Shown here: one piece after another, positions 19,689 to 23,814 of the stretch | Numbering within the stretch: position 1 is the stretch's first letter | Layout: each line of letters begins with the position of its first letter | Source of the DNA: Brachionus koreanus | Lineage: Eukaryota > Rotifera > Eurotatoria > Ploima > Brachionidae | Length of the DNA: 23,814 nt | NCBI GenBank assembly: GCA_016987375.1 | Contig: PJRA01000198.1 | Coordinates: forward strand, 1,414,459-1,438,272 | Direction: 5' to 3' | Translations under genes and position numbers: made by a program | Notes under the pieces: generated by a model | The model's input: the letters and a program-made list of their open reading frames with translations, nothing else | The model's database searches: none | What the model was told of the DNA's origin: nothing

Positions 19689-21054
19689 ATGGATAACTCG
19701 GACAAAGAAACAGTGTCCAAGTCTTTTAATCTTCGAGAAAGATTTAAAAATGAGTTTTGCAAAGAAAATCTAAGTCTCAATTTTGAGAAAAATAGTCAAT
19801 TTATGGAAAAAGATCCCGAAGAAGTAAGCAACAAAAAAATTTAGATATAATCAAAGTAAAATTTTTTATTAAAGATACTTGAATACTTTCATAGTTCAAT
19901 TGTAAGCTGAATAGAACAAAAAACAAATTTTTAATTTTTTTTTTAAGTGGCCTTGTCTAAATGGTTCACTGTTTTATGTAATATACCGAATTTTTATAGC
20001 TATCTATTATACTATATGGTTTGTCGAGTCAATTGTAAGAAACTACGAGTTTCGTTCACAAAATTTTTACATAACAACTAAAAAAAATATTAACTTGCTT
20101 TTATTACATGTAAATAAATTAAATAAATTTTCAAATTTAATTTTTGTCAATATGTTTTTTTAGCCGTGGCCGGTATACATGACTTCATGGTCGTTGACAA
20201 TTCTTTTTGTTCACTTATGGCTATCAGCATTTATAACCCTCTATTTCTATTCAATCGATCAGAAGACAATTTTGTCTAGATTTTTTCACTTTTTTTTTGG
20301 TCCATTTTCATGCTCGAGCAAAGTGCAGAATATACAATTTCAGAATAGCCAATCAAGCAAGCAGACCAATTCAGCTACAGTAAGTGATTTTTCGGAAGCG
20401 TTTATCAGAAAAGATACAAATACAAATGATGAATCTGAATCAGTGTGTAAGACAACTTGTTCAATAAGAAAAACTTATTGTGATAACAAACACAACTGTC
20501 ATCTTCCATCCTCAACTGTTGCATCCAATTCGGAAGCCTGGAAACTGTGGATTCAGGCTCACGTGCCCAAAGTTTTACTAGTATTGATAAAAATATCCTG
20601 GCTTTTCTACAATATTATTGTTATTTCAGCTATTGTTGTTACTACGGGCTATTTTACTTATGCATTCATAATGGACATGGAAACCGAGCCGACTTGGACG
20701 GCCGAAATAGGAAATTTGCACCGACATGGATTCAATAGTTTGGTGGCCATCGTTGACATAATACTGCTTGCTTACCCAGTCAAAATCTTGCATTTTGTAT
20801 ACACATGTGCTTATGGATGGTGTTATGCCATTGTGACTTTTATCTACTGGATACAGGATACAAAAAAGAATATTGTCTATGAACAAATCGATTATGGCAA
20901 GCCATTTCAAATCGCGCTCATATTCACAATGCTTACTATTTTAACTTTTGTGATGCAAATAATTCATTTTTTAGCCTATCAATTAAAATTGTATCTAAAA
21001 GAAAAGTATGTTGAAATGAAAAAAAAATGTTTTTCCAATGACTCTAGTGTTTAG
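19689..21054 (+). CDS. Rolling-stone-like multipass membrane protein, 370 residues
   Basis: Rolling stone (rost) proteins are plasma-membrane proteins; the Drosophila founder is needed for myoblast fusion, though most relatives are uncharacterised. Exons 19689-19823, 19948-20034 and 20164-21054 all join in phase 0. The N terminus has RERFKNEFCKENLSLNFEK followed at the exon junction by WPCLNGSLFYVIYRIF, matching the family's pre-TM1 block. Membrane segments lie at roughly 54-74, 85-105, 221-243, 264-282, 283-304 and 322-347. Diagnostic motifs are WPVYMTSWSLTILF (like the family YLTNWG), HRHGFNSLVAIVDIILLAYP, and PVKILHFVYTCAYGWCYAIV. Between TM2 and TM3 there is an enlarged loop (about 110-205) rich in Ser, Asn and Cys and unlike typical relatives. 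A second in-phase donor at 20110 would add 25 residues. Family assignment is confident; the cellular role in this animal is unknown. Confidence 0.85.
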
Positions 21055-21442
21055 GCTTCAAGTTCTCTATTCTTTCAATATAATTGAGTGTAAATACTAA
21101 TCTTTGATAATTCCGTTATGGTAAGTTTTCCAACTAATTTTAAAATTAGATAACAAAAGAAAATATGTAAACTTAGTCATTTTTTTAAAAACAATAGGAA
21201 ATTTGTTATAATAATTTAAATTTTTTTCCTCAATAAAAATTGATTGGATTTTTTTTACCTTTATTTATTAATGATAAAAAAAGAAGCTCTTAAATTAATC
21301 AAAAAAATATCATTCAAATCTTTATTTTTGAGCATTTGACCATATTTAACTAATTAAACAATTTAGAGGAATTAAAATTAAAATAAGGAACAATTAAAAT
21401 GATTCTTTCAATTTATTTTAAAATAACAATTTTTGGATTCAG
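21055..21442. other. 3' UTR of the Rolling-stone-like gene and AT-rich spacer
   Basis: No supported exon was found. A strong donor-like ATGGTAAGTTTTCC occurs at 21117-21130. It could be the end of an untranslated or nearly untranslated first exon of the short gene ending at 21534, but no in-phase connection to that exon works directly. Confidence 0.35.
21232..21237 (+). terminator. Candidate polyadenylation signal of the Rolling-stone-like gene
   Basis: AATAAA lies about 178 nt after the stop, following TTTTTTTCCTC. It is the first canonical hexamer downstream. Confidence 0.45.
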
Positions 21443-21534
21443 TGGATTTAAGTAATGAGTTGCACCAAATTGAATACGACATAAAACGATTAACTAATAA
21501 CGGCGGTCGAAGTCATCTTTTTAAAAAATATTAA
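21443..21534 (+). CDS. Candidate 3'-terminal exon of an unidentified plus-strand gene
   Basis: After an acceptor TTTTTGGATTCAG, one frame reads DLSNELHQIEYDIKRLTNNG, GRSHLFKKY and stop. The stretch includes a locally GC-rich AACGGCGGTCGAAG and has strongly protein-like composition (amphipathic helix, basic end), unlike the AT-rich flanks. The exon begins with two bases of a codon, so an upstream exon must supply the first. None was found between 21055 and 21442. It ends 38 nt before the stop of a convergent minus-strand gene. The product is not recognised. Confidence 0.35.
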
Positions 21535-21572
21535 AATTTAGTCAACAAAAAAATTTTTATTCTTTTATTTAG

Positions 21573-21773
21573 CTAACCGCTTTCTCTGTTATAATTTCGA
21601 TCATGTTCCACATCTTCATCATCATAATCCGGAATAATTCTTCTCTAAAATTAAAAGAATTTATGCATTCTTAATTTAACTGATAGTAATCTTACTCTGT
21701 TTAATAATCTGTTTCTATTTTCATTATCTTTTTCATAAGAGCCAGGTCTTTGATTTAGACGATTAAACGAGTC
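21573..21773 (-). CDS. Last two exons of an unidentified minus-strand gene (5' part not found)
   Basis: Exon 21773-21696 (DSFNRLNQRPGSYEKDNENR, NRLLNR) ends at a GTAAGA donor. A 51-nt intron follows, and exon 21644-21573 (RRIIPDYDDEDVEHDRNYNR, ESG, TAG) starts after TTTTAATTTTAG. Both are phase 0 and preceded by proper acceptors (ATTTATAAAG for the first). The 49 residues form a hydrophilic, charged, Asn-rich tail without a known domain, as in the disordered C terminus of a larger protein. Upstream the sense-oriented LINE at 21915-23195 would lie in the preceding intron, so earlier exons may be beyond 23195 or outside the window. Two clean splice sites in register with a matching stop make this more convincing than its length suggests. 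Confidence 0.5.
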
Positions 21774-21914
21774 CTTTATAAATAAAAAATTGAATAAAAA
21801 ATAAATTGTCCAAAAAAACCAAAGGGTATTTTTTGTTAGAAAAGTAAATATTTGACGCCTGAAAAACTTTTAAATGGTTTTCATGAGCAATTTTATATTT
21901 TTCTATTTAAATAA

Positions 21915-23195
21915 CAACTGACTGTGATATAGCGACATCTTGGTCGATATCACTGGATTTGTTAACTAGCTAAACCATAAGCGTTTTAGTTAACATGGAG
22001 CATAAATAGCTGCTCCTAAACGTCTAACGAGGAGATCGGATAGACGGGCCCAAGGGTACTAATGAAAACATTACTCTGACTAATGGCTTTTACTTTTCTG
22101 CTTACGATTAGAATTTAGGATTTAAAAAAAAATATATTAATTCTTGGTTTTAACTGCCTTTTGGTAGAGTAAATTTTTTCTTTTATTTGTTTGACGACCA
22201 GTGGAACAGAATGACTTAATCCTGTCCTGACATATCTCTCATTCAAATCAAAGAGTCGATTTGAAACTATTAGTAGTTTAAGTTTATTGAATGTCTCTTC
22301 GTGCATAATATTGGAGGGATATCATAATTTAGCTTCAGAATAGATCGAACTGCTGAATTTTGAATAACTTGTATTTTTTTTATGTTAGTTTCTAAGAATG
22401 AATTTAAACAAGAAAGAGAATAATCCAAGATTGATTCTTTCAAAGATTCGTAAAGATTACCTAATGTTTTTGGTTTTAGACCCCATTTCTTATTTGAGAG
22501 ATATTTTTTATATTAAGCCATGAATTACAGCGTTCTTTTAATTCATCAACTATTGGACTAAATGTAAGATTTGAGTCTAGTTTGATGTCTAATAATTTGA
22601 CTTTTTCCTCATTATTTACGTTGTTCCATTAATTTTAAGTTAAGTCATTTTTCAACTTCGTTTAAGCACCTATTGATCGTGTTTTCAAGATTTCCTATCT
22701 TTTTGAAAATAAAAAAGTAGCCACATCATCTGCAAAAAGAAGAGAGTATTGACAGTTTGTTTTGTTTCTTTTTGGAATGTCATTTATAAAAATACTGAAA
22801 AAAGCAGACTAATTACTGACCCTTGTGGAACTCCTGCTTGTATATAATTGATCACTTAAATGACCATTTACATTTACTCTAAATGATCTTAAATATAGAA
22901 ACAATCTTATCAAATAAATAAGATAAGGGGGAGATTAGTTCTAATTAGCTTGTAAATTAAACCTTCGAGCCAAATTTTATCAAAAGCTTTAGAAATGTCA
23001 AAATATAGACAGCATACTTTTTTCTTTCGATTAAAAGACTCTACTACTTTTTGAATAAGAAAATAAATATTATCTGCAGTGCGTCTATGTTTTCTAAATC
23101 CTGATTGCTCATTTATAAGTAATTTATTATTCTCAAGATAATTATATATTCTAGTGTAAATAATCGTTTAAATAACTTTCCTAGAATAAAATTTA
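21915..23195 (-). mobile_element. 5'-truncated, decayed LINE: reverse transcriptase plus structured 3' UTR
   Basis: On the minus strand from 23195 the sequence encodes RT blocks: YTRIYNYLENNKLLINEQSG then FRKHRRTADNIYFLI, CCLYFDISKAFDKIWLEGLI (RT motif with the first Asp), QAGVPQGSVIS, and CQYSLLFADDVATF (catalytic FADD intact). It ends with IQNSAVRSILKL and NERYVRTGLSHSVPLV near 22200. Multiple frameshifts and stops show the copy is dead although the FADD box survives. The order and motifs fit a jockey/RTE/CR1-type LINE; the clade is not resolved. Below 22115 follows about 200 nt of less AT-rich 3' UTR with hairpins, ending near 21915. It differs from the LINE at the window start. It stands in the sense direction relative to the short minus-strand gene at 21573-21773. 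Confidence 0.85.
21924..22046 (-). other. Four consecutive stem-loops in the LINE 3' UTR
   Basis: In 123 nt there are four non-overlapping inverted repeats. They are GTGATAT(AG)CGAC/GTCGATATCAC at 21924-21953 with loop ATCTTG; GTTAACTA...TAAAC/GTTTTAGTTAAC at 21961-21994; GGAGCA/TGCTCC at 21997-22016; and CGTCTA/TAGACG at 22021-22046. The packing is far denser than elsewhere in the window. Some LINE reverse transcriptases are known to bind stem-loops at the 3' end of their RNA, so a recognition structure is a natural guess. Confidence 0.6.
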
Positions 23196-23814
23196 TCCTG
23201 AAGTATTTAATTTAATTTTTAATTGGTGTGAAGCAAAAATTAATGGTAAAGCTTAATGTTGATTATTTTAATAATGTAAATAAATGAATGAAGTCATCAG
23301 ACGTGGCTCATAGGTGGTGATTTTTTAGCATGTTTGTAATTCTAAAACTTCAACTCGTATTATCTATTAAAATAAACACTATTTAATTCTCTTTAAAATG
23401 ATATTTCTTAATTTTGTTTATTTAATATTAAAAATAAAATAAAATGAATACTTTAAATGAAAATTTTGAAATTTCGGTATTATTACGCCATTATTGGAAA
23501 TAAGGCTTATCACTAACAATAGTAATTCTAAAATAATGTCTAGTCTAAGATGAAATGTGCTTAAATTAAAAAGGATATAAGATTGATTTTACAGTGGTGA
23601 TACGAGCCTTCAGAAGAGGAAGGGATCTGAAATCACAAATTATCAAATGATCTTTACATTATATAGTAAATATATTGTTACTTTAATTTGATAAACAAAG
23701 CTAATAAAAAGGCATTGTGAATTTTGAAAAAAAAAAACAAAAACAAAAATTTAAAATTAAAATAATTTTTTTTCTAAGAGTCTATAAACCGTTCTGCAAA
23801 ATGTATCAGCTGAT
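23196..23814. other. AT-rich end of the window, no supported gene
   Basis: Upstream of the truncated LINE end there is AT-rich DNA with one dispersed-repeat match (23326-23400 against 14223-14290) and one isolated 34-nt exon-like stretch on the minus strand at 23593-23626 that I could not place in a gene. Confidence 0.4.

Noticed and set aside
23593..23626. 34-nt exon-like stretch on the minus strand between TTTCAG and GTAAAA
   Set aside because: Too short to judge, length does not join in phase with the exon at 21773, and no frame is preferred.
1..23814. CRISPR arrays, operons, bacterial promoters or a plasmid or phage origin
   Set aside because: Spliced animal genes throughout and no regularly spaced repeat arrays; the only tandem repeats are the heptad units and the 137-bp duplication.

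Overview
The window comes from a strongly AT-rich animal nuclear genome. Genes are split by short GT-AG introns (51-129 nt, with one 1.5 kb exception), there are no operons or Shine-Dalgarno sites, and the products are metazoan: striatin, USP8, mitochondrial ABCB7, a beta-1,4-galactosyltransferase family enzyme and a Rolling-stone-like membrane protein. The base composition, tiny introns and mix of decayed LINEs and small DNA transposons would fit a monogonont rotifer such as Brachionus. That is my best guess and not proven; another AT-rich small invertebrate is possible.

Layout, left to right. Positions 1-619 hold a dead LINE fragment (minus). The last four exons of a striatin gene follow (1756-2794, plus). 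Next come a two-exon minus-strand coiled-coil gene of unknown function (3461-4189) and a frameshifted acidic pseudogene (4494-4967, minus). USP8 occupies 5869-10144 (plus, three exons); its 1.5 kb first intron carries a hairpin and a piggyBac-type MITE. A second such MITE sits at 10561-10763. ABCB7/ATM1 (11783-13822, plus) is a single exon. After a long AT-rich gap with a direct repeat comes a B4GALT-family gene (15881-17124, plus, TATA box and uORF). A possible small two-exon gene (18552-19025) and the Rolling-stone-like gene (19689-21054, plus, three exons) follow. At 21443-21773 two short terminal-exon candidates converge tail to tail. A second LINE fragment (21915-23195, minus) has a 3' untranslated region that can fold into four consecutive stem-loops.

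The genes do not form one pathway. Striatin scaffolds the STRIPAK phosphatase-kinase complex. USP8 deubiquitinates endosomal cargo and the ESCRT-0 partner STAM. ABCB7 exports a mitochondrial Fe-S precursor. The glycosyltransferase acts in the Golgi and the Rolling-stone-like protein is a multipass membrane protein. The clearest oddities are the coiled-coil gene, whose C-terminal half resembles a family I associate with fungi; a Tyr-to-Leu change at the donor-selecting position of the B4GALT; two complete STAM-SH3 motifs in USP8; two TTAA-flanked MITEs; and the structured LINE 3' end. I found no clearly new multi-gene system.
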